Origin: Mesorhizobium sp.
Lineage (GTDB): Bacteria > Pseudomonadota > Alphaproteobacteria > Rhizobiales > Rhizobiaceae
Assembly (NCBI RefSeq): GCF_016793485.1
Contig: NZ_JAEULZ010000011.1
Coordinates: 1-64,000, forward strand
Direction of reading: 5' to 3'
Length of the DNA: 64,000 nucleotides
This document shows, one piece after another, positions 1 to 8,142 of the stretch. The translations under genes and the position numbers were made by a program. The notes under the pieces were generated by a model. The model saw only the letters and a list, made by a program, of their open reading frames with translations. It was not told where the DNA came from and made no database searches. Every line of letters starts with the position of its first letter. The stretch's first letter is position 1.

Positions 1-267
1 ACCTGGGGTGCCGACGGCAATCCCCAGCCCGCGCGCGCATGGGACGTTGCGAAGGAAGTCGGGCTGGACGTCGCCAAGGGCAAGCTGGACGGGGCCGCAC
101 CAGAGGTCGATGCGGTCATCGCTCAGGATATGGCCGACGTAAAAGCCGTGGGGGTGACCGGTACGCCGACCTTCTTCGTGAATGGAAAGCCGCTGCCTTC
201 ATTCGGCAGGCAGCAACTGATTGACGCCGTTGCTCAAGAGGTCGAGGCTCTCAAGCCAAAGTCCTGA
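1..267 (+). CDS. DsbA family thioredoxin-fold protein, C-terminal fragment
   Basis: The reading frame enters from the left edge and ends at TGA 265-267, giving 88 codons. The fragment carries the cis-proline signature of thioredoxin-fold oxidoreductases (GTPTFFVNG) followed by the terminal helix with FGRQQLIDAV, typical of DsbA-like periplasmic disulfide enzymes of the Thioredoxin_4 type. The N-terminal CxxC and any signal peptide lie outside the window, so activity cannot be checked. It ends 16 bp before the P-type ATPase start on the same strand and may be co-transcribed with it. Family assignment is from the C-terminal half only. Confidence 0.75.
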   Translation, partial: TWGADGNPQPARAWDVAKEVGLDVAKGKLDGAAPEVDAVIAQDMADVKAVGVTGTPTFFVNGKPLPSFGRQQLIDAVAQEVEALKPKS

Positions 268-283
268 CCCACGGGAGAGATTC

Positions 284-2827
284 ATGCGTGAAAAGCTGCG
301 CCTCGACATTCCTGTACTTCTGCCCGACGTGCGCGAGGCGGCGGATGCCTGCGTGGCGCGTCTCGTGGGGCAGATCAAGGCGCATCAAGGCGTGGACGAG
401 GCTCATGTCGACAAGACGGAAGGCGGCGGACCGGCCACACTCTGCGTGCACTTCGATCAGGACATCCTGCCGCTTGCCCGCCTGCGAGAGTTTGCACAGG
501 CGGCGGGCGCAAAGATTACCGCGCGGTTCGGACATCTTACGTGGCAGGTCGAAGGCATCGGGCACGAGCGCCGCGCACGAACCGTGGTCGAAGCGCTTCG
601 TCGGTCGGAGGGAGTGATCGAGGCTGCGGCGACCGCTGCCGGCACGGTACATATCGAGTTCGACCGGGAGGCGACCTCCGAAGAAACCCTGGCCGGGACG
701 CTGCGCGGCCTCGGCGTGACCCGGTCGCAGGGCGCGGGAGGAGTTGCGCCGGAGAAGGATGCGCATGCGGGCCACTCACACGGGCCTGACGGCAAGCATG
801 CGCCGGGCGACGGCCACGATCATTTCCCGTCAGAAAAGCATTCGGAAGGCGACGGCCACGACCACGGTCATGGCGGCGAGTTCCTCGGCCCCAACACCGA
901 ATTGATCTTCGCGCTTTCCAGCGGTGCGCTGCTGGGCATCGGCGTGTTCGTCGAGAAGTTCGTGTCCGGCACGCCGTCCTGGCTGCCGACCGCCTGCTTC
1001 ATAGCCGCCTATTTCTTCGGCGGCTTCTTCACGCTGCGCGAAGCGATCGACAATCTGCGCCTCAGGCGCTTCGAGATCGATACGCTGATGCTGGTGGCGG
1101 CGGCCGGCGCCGCTGCGCTCGGGGCCTTCGCGGAAGGCGCGCTGCTCCTCTTCCTGTTCAGTCTCGGCCATGCGCTCGAACATTACGCCATGGGCCGCGC
1201 GAAGCGCGCGATCGAGGCGCTGGCCGAACTGGCGCCGCCGGTCGCCACCGTGCGGCGGGACGGCGACACCCGCGAGATCCCTGTCGAGGAGCTTCAGGTC
1301 GGCGACACCGTGATCGTGCGTCCCAACGAAAGGCTGCCGGCCGACGGCTTCCTCATCAAGGGCGAGTCGAGCGTCAACCAGGCGCCGGTGACCGGTGAAA
1401 GCATCCCGGTGGACAAGAAGCCCGTCGCCGACCTTGCGGCCGCCCGCGCGCGGCCCGACTCCGTCGACGGCGGGTCGCGTGTCTTCGCCGGCACCATCAA
1501 CGGTTCCGGCGCCATCGAGATCGAGGTGACGCGCCGCTCGACCGAGACGGCGCTCGCCAAGGTGGTGAAGATGGTCAGCGAGGCGGAGGCGCAGAAATCG
1601 CCGACGCAGCGTCTCACCGAAAAGTTCGAACGCATCTTCGTGCCGGCAGTCCTGGCGCTCGCTATCGTCATGCTGTTTTCGTGGGTCGTCATCGATGAGC
1701 CGTTCCGCGACAGCTTCTACCGCGCCATGGCGGTGCTCGTGGCCGCCAGCCCCTGCGCGCTGGCGATCGCGACGCCGAGCGCGGTGCTGTCGGGCGTGGC
1801 CCGCGCGGCGCGCGGGGGCGTGCTGGTGAAAGGCGGCGGCCCGCTCGAAAATCTCGGCTCGCTGACAGCGATCGCCTTCGACAAGACCGGCACGCTGACG
1901 GAGGGGCGGCCGCGCATCACCGACATCGTGACGGCCGAAGGCATCAGCGACGACGAATTGCTGAAGGTGGCGGTGGCCGTCGAAAGCCTCAGCGACCATC
2001 CGCTCGCGGAAGCGATCGTGCGCGACGGCAAGGAAAAGCTCGGCGGCGCCGTCACCTCGGCGACCAATCTCAACAGCCTGACCGGACGCGGCGTCACCGC
2101 GGTGCTCGACGGCCAGACGGTGTGGATCGGCAAGGCGGAGATGTTCGGAGCCGACGGCGTTCCTGCCCTGGGCGATCCGATGAAGCGCGCCGACGCGCAA
2201 CTGCGCGATAGCGGCCGCACGACCATGGTCGTGCGGCGGGGCGACCGCGATCTCGGCGTGATCGGCCTGATGGACACGCCGCGCGCCGCGGCGGTCGATA
2301 CGCTGAAGAAACTGCATGGGATCGGCATAAGCCGCATGATCATGATCTCTGGCGACAACCAGAAGGTCGCCGACGCCATCGCCAGGGATGTGGGGCTCGA
2401 CGAGGCCTGGGGCGACCTGATGCCCGAGGACAAGGTCGAGGCGATCAAGAAGCTGCGCGCCGAGGGCAAGGTCGCCATGGTCGGCGACGGCGTCAACGAT
2501 GCGCCGGCCATGGCGAGCGCGACCGTCGGCATCGCCATGGGCGCCGCGGGGTCGGACGTGGCGCTGGAGACGGCGGATGTGGCGCTGATGGCCGACGATC
2601 TGTCGCACCTGCCCTTCGCGGTCGGCCTTTCCCGGCAGACCCGCGGAATCATCCTCCAGAACGTCATCGTCAGCCTGGGCGTGGTCGCGATCTTGATACC
2701 GTCGACGATCATGGGCTTGAGCATCGGTGCCGCGGTCGCAGTCCACGAAGGTTCGACGCTGCTCGTCGTCTTCAATGCCCTGCGGCTACTCGCCTACCGC
2801 GACCCTTACCGAAATTCCGCCGCATGA
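284..2827 (+). CDS. P1B-4 type heavy-metal translocating P-type ATPase (Co/Zn/Cd/Fe class) with HMA-like and His-rich N-terminus
   Basis: This 847-residue protein has the full P-type ATPase layout: an N-terminal region of ferredoxin-like HMA character, a His/Asp/Gly-rich stretch at about residues 160-205, membrane helices, SPC at 489-491 in the transport helix, the phosphorylation motif DKTGTLT from D533, the P1B SDHP motif and the hinge GDGVNDAP. SPC together with HEGST at 821-825 in the last membrane pair is the signature of subgroup P1B-4, which exports Co2+, Zn2+, Cd2+ or Fe2+. ATG 284 is preferred over an upstream in-frame start because GGGAGAGA lies just before it. The His-rich loop probably binds metal in the cytoplasm. 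Exact substrate is unknown. Confidence 0.9.
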   Translation: MREKLRLDIPVLLPDVREAADACVARLVGQIKAHQGVDEAHVDKTEGGGPATLCVHFDQDILPLARLREFAQAAGAKITARFGHLTWQVEGIGHERRARTVVEALRRSEGVIEAAATAAGTVHIEFDREATSEETLAGTLRGLGVTRSQGAGGVAPEKDAHAGHSHGPDGKHAPGDGHDHFPSEKHSEGDGHDHGHGGEFLGPNTELIFALSSGALLGIGVFVEKFVSGTPSWLPTACFIAAYFFGGFFTLREAIDNLRLRRFEIDTLMLVAAAGAAALGAFAEGALLLFLFSLGHALEHYAMGRAKRAIEALAELAPPVATVRRDGDTREIPVEELQVGDTVIVRPNERLPADGFLIKGESSVNQAPVTGESIPVDKKPVADLAAARARPDSVDGGSRVFAGTINGSGAIEIEVTRRSTETALAKVVKMVSEAEAQKSPTQRLTEKFERIFVPAVLALAIVMLFSWVVIDEPFRDSFYRAMAVLVAASPCALAIATPSAVLSGVARAARGGVLVKGGGPLENLGSLTAIAFDKTGTLTEGRPRITDIVTAEGISDDELLKVAVAVESLSDHPLAEAIVRDGKEKLGGAVTSATNLNSLTGRGVTAVLDGQTVWIGKAEMFGADGVPALGDPMKRADAQLRDSGRTTMVVRRGDRDLGVIGLMDTPRAAAVDTLKKLHGIGISRMIMISGDNQKVADAIARDVGLDEAWGDLMPEDKVEAIKKLRAEGKVAMVGDGVNDAPAMASATVGIAMGAAGSDVALETADVALMADDLSHLPFAVGLSRQTRGIILQNVIVSLGVVAILIPSTIMGLSIGAAVAVHEGSTLLVVFNALRLLAYRDPYRNSAA

Positions 2828-2844
2828 TCGAGAAGGATGTCTGA

Positions 2845-3777
2845 GTGAGTAATTCAGGAGTGGTGCCGGACCTGCTTGATTGTTTGGTCGTCGGTGGCGG
2901 CCCAGCCGGGCTGACCGCCGCAATCTACCTTTCGCGTTTTCGCCGCAAGGTCGCGGTCGTCGACGACGGCAACAGCCGTGCGCTGTGGATTCCCCGCTCC
3001 CACAACTGCTCGGGGTTCCCGGATGGTATCGGCGGCCGGGAACTGCTTGCGCGGATGAAGACCCAGGCCGAATGCTTCGGCGCAAAGCTAATTCGCGGCC
3101 GGATCGAACGCATCTACGGCACCGCCGGAGAATTCCGTGCGGATGGCGAAGCGATCCGCATCGAGGCGCACGCCATCGTGCTGGCAACGGGCACGGTGAA
3201 CCGCAAGCCTGACATCGATGCCGCCACGCACCAGGCGGCGCTCGACCGCGGGCAATTGCGCTATTGCCCGATCTGCGACGGGTTCGAGGCGGCCGGCCAG
3301 GCCATTGGCGTTCTTGGCGCCGACGCGCGCGGAGTTGCGGAGGCACTGTTCCTGCGCACCTATTCGGAAGACGTCACCCTTTTGACGATGGACGCGGTGG
3401 ATGTTGATGCAGACGATCTCGCGCGGCTCAATAAAGCCGGGATCAAACTGGAGCGGCGTCGGCTGGCGCGTCTGGAATTTGGAGAGGACGGCGTGTCAAC
3501 CTTGCTGGAGGACGGCGATGCGCTAAGGCTCGACACGGTCTATCCGGCGCTGGGTTCGGATTCGAACGACATGCTGGCGCAGGCGCTCGGCCTGAAGATG
3601 GGCGACGGATGCTGCATCGCGGTCGACCAGAAGCAGCGGACGAGCCGCGAGGGCGTGTATGCGGCCGGCGACATCGTCCATGCACTGGACCAGATCAGCG
3701 TCGCCATGGGCCACGCCGCCATCGCCGCGACGACGCTTCACAACGATTTGCGCGAGCGAGACGAGGCCGTCCGCTGA
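2845..3777 (+). CDS. Thioredoxin-reductase-like FAD/NAD(P)-dependent oxidoreductase
   Basis: A 310-residue flavoprotein. It has an N-terminal dinucleotide fold [10 protein letters not shown] (FAD), a redox-active pair C141-P-I-C144 followed by DGFE as in thioredoxin reductases, and a C-terminal AAGDI motif that contacts FAD. The second nucleotide-binding loop (GVLGADARG) departs from the GGGDSA consensus, so the electron donor may not be NADPH in the usual way. The start is GTG 2845, preceded by GAGAAGGA. It follows the metal ATPase by 17 bp and, with the DsbA-like gene upstream, forms an apparent thiol-redox/metal operon. It could be a dedicated reductase for a thioredoxin-like partner; that role is inference. 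Confidence 0.8.
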   Translation: MSNSGVVPDLLDCLVVGGGPAGLTAAIYLSRFRRKVAVVDDGNSRALWIPRSHNCSGFPDGIGGRELLARMKTQAECFGAKLIRGRIERIYGTAGEFRADGEAIRIEAHAIVLATGTVNRKPDIDAATHQAALDRGQLRYCPICDGFEAAGQAIGVLGADARGVAEALFLRTYSEDVTLLTMDAVDVDADDLARLNKAGIKLERRRLARLEFGEDGVSTLLEDGDALRLDTVYPALGSDSNDMLAQALGLKMGDGCCIAVDQKQRTSREGVYAAGDIVHALDQISVAMGHAAIAATTLHNDLRERDEAVR

Positions 3778-3967
3778 CCTGCGGGGCCACAGGACATCTC
3801 AGCGGCGGAGCGACAATTGATCGAGATGTCCCGCCAATCTCTTGAGACGGGACCGCCGCGACGGATCGGTAGCGATTGTGGAATTCGAGTCGCCGCTTCG
3901 ATACAGATCTGATGTCTTAATCAACTGGAGACTCTAAGCCGGCGCCAGTTGCCTCCAACTTGAATAG
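3778..3967. other. Intergenic region between convergent genes
   Basis: About 190 bp between the flavoprotein gene and the convergent MerR gene. I see no convincing ORF and no clear hairpin with a T-tract. Confidence 0.4.
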
Positions 3968-4408
3968 TCAGCGAGGGTTCTCAGTTGCGCGCGAAGGCGA
4001 TCCAGCAGGGCCGGGCAGCAACGTGTCGATGATGCGGCAGTCGGCCACGGTCCCGCAACTGCACAGCGAGATCATTCGGTCGAGTTCGGCCCGCAGCGCG
4101 TTGAGATCGGCCAATTTTTGTTCGACCTGCACCAGATGGTCCTTTGCGATACGATCAACGGCCTCGCAGGAGCGAGACCTGTCGTCGGAGAGGTTGAGAA
4201 GAGTGCGGATCGCCTCCAGTGGAAAACCAAGGCCGCGTGCGCGACGGATGAAGCTCAGGCGCCTGAGGTGCGAGGGTTCGTAGGTGCGATAATTGCCCTC
4301 GGTGCGATCCGGCGCTGGCAGGAGCCCGCTCTTCTCGTAAAAGCGAATGGTTTCGACTTTTGTGTCTGTCTCCCTCGACAGTGTGCCGATCGTCATCTGG
4401 CGGGGCAT
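3968..4408 (-). CDS. MerR family metal-responsive transcriptional regulator (MerR1)
   Basis: A 146-residue MerR protein. It has an N-terminal winged helix-turn-helix (MTIGTLSRETDTKVETIRFY), then a dimerisation helix and C-terminal metal-site cysteines at C81, C116, C118 and C124, a pattern like the ZntR/CadR/PbrR/MerR branch. The start at 4408 is chosen because AAGGAGGG sits immediately upstream. A palindrome with CTACAG half-sites overlaps the leader at 4419-4433 and closely matches the dyad in front of the copZ-like gene at 9429-9445, so this regulator may control both sites. The effector could be copper, zinc, cadmium or mercury; sequence alone does not decide. Confidence 0.85.
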   Translation of the reverse strand: MPRQMTIGTLSRETDTKVETIRFYEKSGLLPAPDRTEGNYRTYEPSHLRRLSFIRRARGLGFPLEAIRTLLNLSDDRSRSCEAVDRIAKDHLVQVEQKLADLNALRAELDRMISLCSCGTVADCRIIDTLLPGPAGSPSRATENPR

Positions 4409-4418
4409 CGGGCCCTCC

Positions 4419-4433
4419 TTGTAGTTCCTACAG
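4419..4433. promoter_or_regulatory. Candidate MerR-family operator in front of merR1
   Basis: TTGTAG-TTC-CTACAG is an inverted repeat with one mismatch, close to the dyad CCTGTAG-CGA-CTACAGG at 9429-9445. It lies just upstream of and partly next to the ribosome-binding site of the minus-strand merR gene. That position suggests autoregulation rather than an activated promoter, because no -35/-10 pair with 19-20 bp spacing fits around it. Confidence 0.45.
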
Positions 4434-4563
4434 CGTTGCCGAACAGATAGTGGATGTGATCGGAATTTTCCATGCGCTGGGGACGCTGCTGATGTCTGAT
4501 GCCGCGCCCGGAGGACATGGTGGACGGTAGTACGCATTTTCGCCCGGCATGTTTCGCAAGACG

Positions 4564-5025
4564 CTATCGCGCGTCCTGTTCCTTCAGGAAGGCGATGAGA
4601 CCATCCATGTCGGCGTCGGACATTCCCCCGAACGCCATGCGCGTCCCTCGAACGACAGATTGTGGCGCCTTGAGGAAGTTACGCAACGTCTGTTCGTCCC
4701 AGACGATGCCGGCTGCGCGCATCGCCTTCGAGTAGGGGTAGTCGGTCGTTGCCGCCTTGCGGCCCAGCACGCCTGTCAGCACCGGGCCCGATGAGTTGCG
4801 TGCGCCCGGACCTGCCTGATGGCAGTGCGCGCAACTGCGGAAGCGCGGATCGAAAGTCGGCGCGGGAGGCGCTGCTGGTTGCTCCGCCACCTCGGCCTGC
4901 GGGATATCGGCAGACCACGGACCCGTTGCGGCATCTTGGCTGAAATCCCGCATCAGCACCGCGAAGACCAGCCCAGCGACCGCGCCGAGCGTCGCTGTAG
5001 CAATCAACAGATGCTTGGCTTTCAC
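4564..5025 (-). CDS. Membrane-anchored class I cytochrome c
   Basis: A 153-residue protein with an N-terminal signal anchor (residues about 5-25), a Pro/Ala-rich linker and one c-type haem motif, CAHCH, followed by a distal Met candidate in RMAFGGM. The start is GTG 5025 with GGAAG upstream. It lies downstream of sco and PCuAC genes on the same strand, so it probably belongs to the copper-delivery or cytochrome oxidase assembly operon and transfers electrons in the periplasm. The class I assignment rests on the haem motif near the N-terminal part of the domain and the Met near its end. Confidence 0.82.
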   Translation of the reverse strand: MKAKHLLIATATLGAVAGLVFAVLMRDFSQDAATGPWSADIPQAEVAEQPAAPPAPTFDPRFRSCAHCHQAGPGARNSSGPVLTGVLGRKAATTDYPYSKAMRAAGIVWDEQTLRNFLKAPQSVVRGTRMAFGGMSDADMDGLIAFLKEQDAR

Positions 5026-5065
5026 GATACAGGCTTCCGACTGGCGATTTTGCGAAGCGACTGCG

Positions 5066-5674
5066 TCAACTGGTGATCTCTCGGAGCTTGCGCATGCGCT
5101 CCTCTCGCGGCTCTTCCATCCGCATCAAGTCGACATACTTGCCGGCGGCGTCCATCAGGTAGACCCCGGCCGTGTGCTCCATCGTATAATTCCCGCCCTC
5201 CATCGGAACCTTGATCGCCGCCGCGGCAAACGATTTGAGCACGGCGTCCGTCTGCTCCCGGGTGCCGCGCAGGGCGACGATCCGGGGATCGAACGCGGTC
5301 ATGTATTGCGCAAGCAGTTCCTGCGAGTCCCGCTCTGGATCGACGGAGATCAGCAGGACGTTGAACTTGTCGGCGTCCGCTCCCAACTCGGCCATCATCT
5401 CCGACAGTTCGAACAGCGTTGTGGGACAGATGTCAGGACAGTTGGTGAAACCGAAGAAGGCGAGATAGGGTTTGCCGCGCAGCGACTGGTCGCTCACGAC
5501 TTCGCCGCGCTGGGAGACAAGCGAGAAGGGTCCGCCGACCGCAGGCGTCCCGGATACGGACGGCGCGGGCGCGCCCGGATTTTCAGACTTCAGCAGGATC
5601 ATTGCGGCGAGACCGACGGACACGATCGCAACGGCGATCCACGCGGCCAATCGAAATGCTTTCAGCCCGTTCAT
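5066..5674 (-). CDS. SCO1/SenC family copper chaperone for cytochrome oxidase assembly
   Basis: A 202-residue protein with an N-terminal membrane anchor and a thioredoxin-like SCO domain. The copper ligands are visible: the CPDIC pair within FGFTNCPDICPTT and the distal His in MEHTAGVYL. SCO proteins deliver copper to, or reduce cysteines of, the CuA site of haem-copper oxidases. Its ATG overlaps the stop of the PCuAC gene (ATGA), showing tight translational coupling, and the two proteins are known partners in CuA assembly in other bacteria. A MerR-type promoter at 6214-6244 probably drives the operon. Confidence 0.9.
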   Translation of the reverse strand: MNGLKAFRLAAWIAVAIVSVGLAAMILLKSENPGAPAPSVSGTPAVGGPFSLVSQRGEVVSDQSLRGKPYLAFFGFTNCPDICPTTLFELSEMMAELGADADKFNVLLISVDPERDSQELLAQYMTAFDPRIVALRGTREQTDAVLKSFAAAAIKVPMEGGNYTMEHTAGVYLMDAAGKYVDLMRMEEPREERMRKLREITS

Positions 5675-6180
5675 GGCGCGGCGGTTCCATGCGTGCCGTG
5701 ATCCGGCGTTTCCTCGGCTTCGCGGCTGCCCATGCCTTGCACCAGAAACTTGATCTCCACGGCGCCCGCTTTTTCGAAGGTCAACGTCGCATTGAACGTC
5801 TCGCCTTTTCGCAGGGTCCGCATGGGCTTGACGAACATGATGTGATTGCCGTCTCCGATCTTTACCGTCTGACCGGTCGGAATATCGAGCGGGCCTGACA
5901 TCGGCCGCATCCTCATCATGCCGTCCGTCATGGTCGACTCGTGAAGTTCGGCGCGGGCCGAGATATCCGACGTCACCGAGACCAGGCGGTCCGCCTCGCC
6001 GCCGACATTCTTGATCTCCATATAGCCGCCGGCGACAGGTGCGCCCGGAGGGGTCGCGCGCGACCAGGGGTGTTCGATCTCGATCGAACCGGCCTTGAAG
6101 TCATGGGCCGTCGCCCAAGTCGTGGGCGCCAAAGTGCCAGCCAGTAACAGGGCCGCGCAGCAAAGTAATTTCAAGCCCAC
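5671..6180 (-). CDS. Periplasmic copper chaperone PCu(A)C
   Basis: A 169-residue secreted protein with a cleavable signal peptide (about residues 1-25, ending ATA-HDF) and a PCuAC domain. The copper-binding set is visible: His in ELHEST, several Met in MMRMRPM, and HIMFVKP near the end of the domain. A short His-containing tail follows. GTG 6180 is chosen as the start because GAGG lies seven bases upstream. The overlapping sco gene and the neighbouring cytochrome c point to copper delivery in the periplasm. Confidence 0.9.
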   Translation of the reverse strand: MGLKLLCCAALLLAGTLAPTTWATAHDFKAGSIEIEHPWSRATPPGAPVAGGYMEIKNVGGEADRLVSVTSDISARAELHESTMTDGMMRMRPMSGPLDIPTGQTVKIGDGNHIMFVKPMRTLRKGETFNATLTFEKAGAVEIKFLVQGMGSREAEETPDHGTHGTAAP

Positions 6181-6213
6181 CGTTCAGCCTCGATCGTTCA
6201 TTTTGTTCGACCC

Positions 6214-6244
6214 TGCCTACAGGCTGCAGCTGCTTCAGGGTCAA
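6214..6244 (-). promoter_or_regulatory. MerR-type promoter upstream of PCuAC-sco-cytochrome c operon
   Basis: On the minus strand there is TTGACC, exactly 19 bp, then TAGGCA. The spacer holds the near-perfect dyad CTGAAGC-A-GCTGCAG. An over-long 19-bp spacer containing a dyad is the mark of promoters activated by MerR family regulators such as CueR. The nearest candidate regulator is MerR2, just downstream on the other side at 6305-6730. Confidence 0.6.
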
Positions 6245-6304
6245 CGAACATCTCGGGACAAAAGGTCGCGCGACCGGGAGCCCCGTCCGGGGAAATGTTC
6301 TCGT

Positions 6305-6730
6305 TCATCCGTCTCTTCGTCCACATTCGCACCTACCGTGATCGGCCAGCCCTTTCATTACGGTGCAGTCCACGACCCGTCCTCCCGAGTGAGGCCTGTT
6401 GGAAAGGCATTTCAGACGGGTTTCGAGGCCTCTCAGATACGCGATCTTCTCCCGCACCACGGCGAGTTGGCGAGCGGCGATGCGATGCGCCTGCTCACAT
6501 CCGGCGTCCGGCAGATCGCCAAGGGCCAGGAGATCGCGCACTGCTTCGGTCGAGAAGCCGAGCTCCCGGGCGTTTTTGATGAACAACAGCCGTTCACGGT
6601 CGGCCGCGCAGTATCGACGCTGATTGCCGGCCGTACGTGCCGCTTCGCCGATGAGGCCCGACTGCTCATAATAGCGGATGGTCGGGATTTTCACGCCGCT
6701 GAAGCGCGAGAGTTCGCCTATCGTCAGCAT
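6305..6730 (-). CDS. MerR family transcriptional regulator (MerR2)
   Basis: A 141-residue MerR protein with N-terminal winged helix-turn-helix (MLTIGELSRFSGVKIPTIRYY) and a coiled dimerisation helix. Cysteines are at C78, C108, C122, C134 and C136, suggesting a thiolate metal site. The start at 6730 has GGAGGC upstream. A MerR-type promoter reads into it from 6813-6843, so it probably regulates itself, and the same half-site type (CTGCAG) occurs in the PCuAC promoter. It is only distantly similar to MerR1 in its C-terminal part and probably responds to a different or overlapping metal signal. Confidence 0.82.
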   Translation of the reverse strand: MLTIGELSRFSGVKIPTIRYYEQSGLIGEAARTAGNQRRYCAADRERLLFIKNARELGFSTEAVRDLLALGDLPDAGCEQAHRIAARQLAVVREKIAYLRGLETRLKCLSNRPHSGGRVVDCTVMKGLADHGRCECGRRDG

Positions 6731-6812
6731 GTCGGCCTCCAGCTTCGATCTCCCCAAGTCGCCTGGCCGCGTTCGAGAACATGATCAGCCAGACAGATTT
6801 CCATCTGTTGCC

Positions 6813-6843
6813 AGCCTGCACCCTGCAGTGACTGCGGAGTCAA
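6813..6843 (-). promoter_or_regulatory. MerR-type promoter driving merR2
   Basis: Minus-strand TTGACT, 19 bp, then CAGGCT. The spacer contains CCGCAG-TCA-CTGCAGG, an imperfect dyad. The spacing and dyad position match MerR-activated promoters, and the half-site CTGCAG is shared with the promoter at 6214-6244. Transcription would start about 75 bp before merR2. Confidence 0.55.
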
Positions 6844-6944
6844 CGGTGGCTTCGATGGGCTTGCGTTGCATCCCAGAACTCGAGGGCCTGTCCGCTTTCC
6901 TGCGCAGAAGGGCCCCTAGGCAATCCTCGGCAAATGCGATATTC

Positions 6945-6965
6945 TGCAATTCATTCGCATTTGCA
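6945..6965. promoter_or_regulatory. TGCAA-N11-TTGCA palindrome upstream of the multicopper oxidase gene
   Basis: TGCAA and TTGCA flank 11 AT-rich bases just upstream of the multicopper oxidase start. The 19-21 bp size and base composition resemble boxes bound by Fur-superfamily regulators (Fur, Mur), and the same half-sites occur in front of the Nramp gene at 16443-16457. Alternatively it may be an unrelated palindrome; the link to Fur/Mur is inference. Confidence 0.4.
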
Positions 6966-6987
6966 AAACCAAAAGCTCGGGGTCTCG

Positions 6988-8142
6988 ATGTCCGACACTT
7001 TGCTCGATCGCAAACTGGATCGCCGGTTGCTCCTTGCAGGCGGCCTCGCCGCCGCGGGAGGCACGATCGCTTTGGCGAGCAACGCCGCGGGACAGGCAAG
7101 CCAGGGTGGCGCGCATTCGATGCCGATGGGTGGATCCACTATGGCTGCGACGGACGGAACGTCGTCATCCGACGCGTCGGCGCATCTGGTTGCGCACGGA
7201 AACATGATCACGGTGGGTGCCGTCGATGATACCCGCAACGGCTTCGATCCGGTCGCGATCCTCAGCGACTGGGATGTCGGCACCGTGTCGAAACTGCCCG
7301 ATGGCCGCACGCTGCGCACCTTCGAGGTCAATGCCGAGGACAAGGAGATCGAGATCGCGCCGGGGATATTCTTCCCTGCCTGGACCTATAACGGTCGCGT
7401 GCCGGGACCGGCGCTGCGGGCTGTCGAGGGCGAGGCGCTGCGGATCATCTTCCGCAATTACGGCTCGCATCCCCATTCCATGCATTTCCACGGTATCCAC
7501 GCGGCGCGTATGGACGGCGTGCCGGGCGCCGGCCTGATCCAGCCCGGCGAGGAATTCGTCTACGAGTTCGACGCGAAGCCGTTCGGCTGCCACCTCTATC
7601 ACTGTCATGCGCTGCCGCTGAAGCGGCATATCCACAAGGGCATGTACGGCGCCTTCGTGATCGATCCCGATCCCGCTCGTCACCCCGACCAGGTCGCGGC
7701 CGCGCGCTCTCGCCTCCTCGGCACGCCCGAAAACGCCGACTGGCAGGAATTGGTGATGGTCATGAACGCCTTCGACACCAATTTCGACGGCGCCAACGAG
7801 GTCTATGCGGTCAACACGGTGGCGCACGCCTATGCGAAGAAGCCGATCCAGATCGTGAAAAGCAGGCCGGTCCGGGTCTACCTCATCAACATCGTCGAGT
7901 TCGATCCGATCAACTCGTTTCACCTGCACGGCAATTTCTTCGACTACTACAACCAGGGCACGACGCTGACGCCGACGCTCAAAACGGTTGATCTGATCAC
8001 TCAGTGCCAGGCCGAGCGCGGCATACTCGAATTTCATTTCAGAGAGCATGAGCCGGGTCTCTACATGTTCCATGCGCATCAATCGGAGTTTACCGAACTC
8101 GGCTGGGTCGGGATGTTCGACGTCGTGGAGGCGCTGTCATGA
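6988..8142 (+). CDS. Two-domain multicopper oxidase, probably type C, Tat-exported
   Basis: A 384-residue cupredoxin oxidase. The N-terminus has a twin-arginine-like motif (DRRLLLAGG) and a hydrophobic stretch. All four His pairs needed for a trinuclear centre are visible: HFHG and YHCH in the first domain, FHLHG and FHAHQ in the second. The type 1 copper ligands (Cys in HCH, a later His and Met in HIHKGM) occur only in the first domain, which fits type C two-domain oxidases rather than nitrite reductase. Probable role is periplasmic oxidation of Cu+ or another metal. It overlaps the downstream ZIP gene by 4 bp, so the two products are likely functionally linked. Confidence 0.85.
   Translation: MSDTLLDRKLDRRLLLAGGLAAAGGTIALASNAAGQASQGGAHSMPMGGSTMAATDGTSSSDASAHLVAHGNMITVGAVDDTRNGFDPVAILSDWDVGTVSKLPDGRTLRTFEVNAEDKEIEIAPGIFFPAWTYNGRVPGPALRAVEGEALRIIFRNYGSHPHSMHFHGIHAARMDGVPGAGLIQPGEEFVYEFDAKPFGCHLYHCHALPLKRHIHKGMYGAFVIDPDPARHPDQVAAARSRLLGTPENADWQELVMVMNAFDTNFDGANEVYAVNTVAHAYAKKPIQIVKSRPVRVYLINIVEFDPINSFHLHGNFFDYYNQGTTLTPTLKTVDLITQCQAERGILEFHFREHEPGLYMFHAHQSEFTELGWVGMFDVVEALS

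Noticed and set aside
830-2746. Long antisense open frame (about 638 codons) opposite the P1B-4 ATPase gene
   Set aside because: It arises from high GC bias on the complementary strand, is rich in Arg/His/Asp without domain structure, and the plus-strand gene is certain.
6988-8142. Possible copper nitrite reductase NirK, suggested by pseudoazurin and NnrR nearby
   Set aside because: Four HxH pairs point to a trinuclear centre of a two-domain multicopper oxidase; NirK lacks this pattern.
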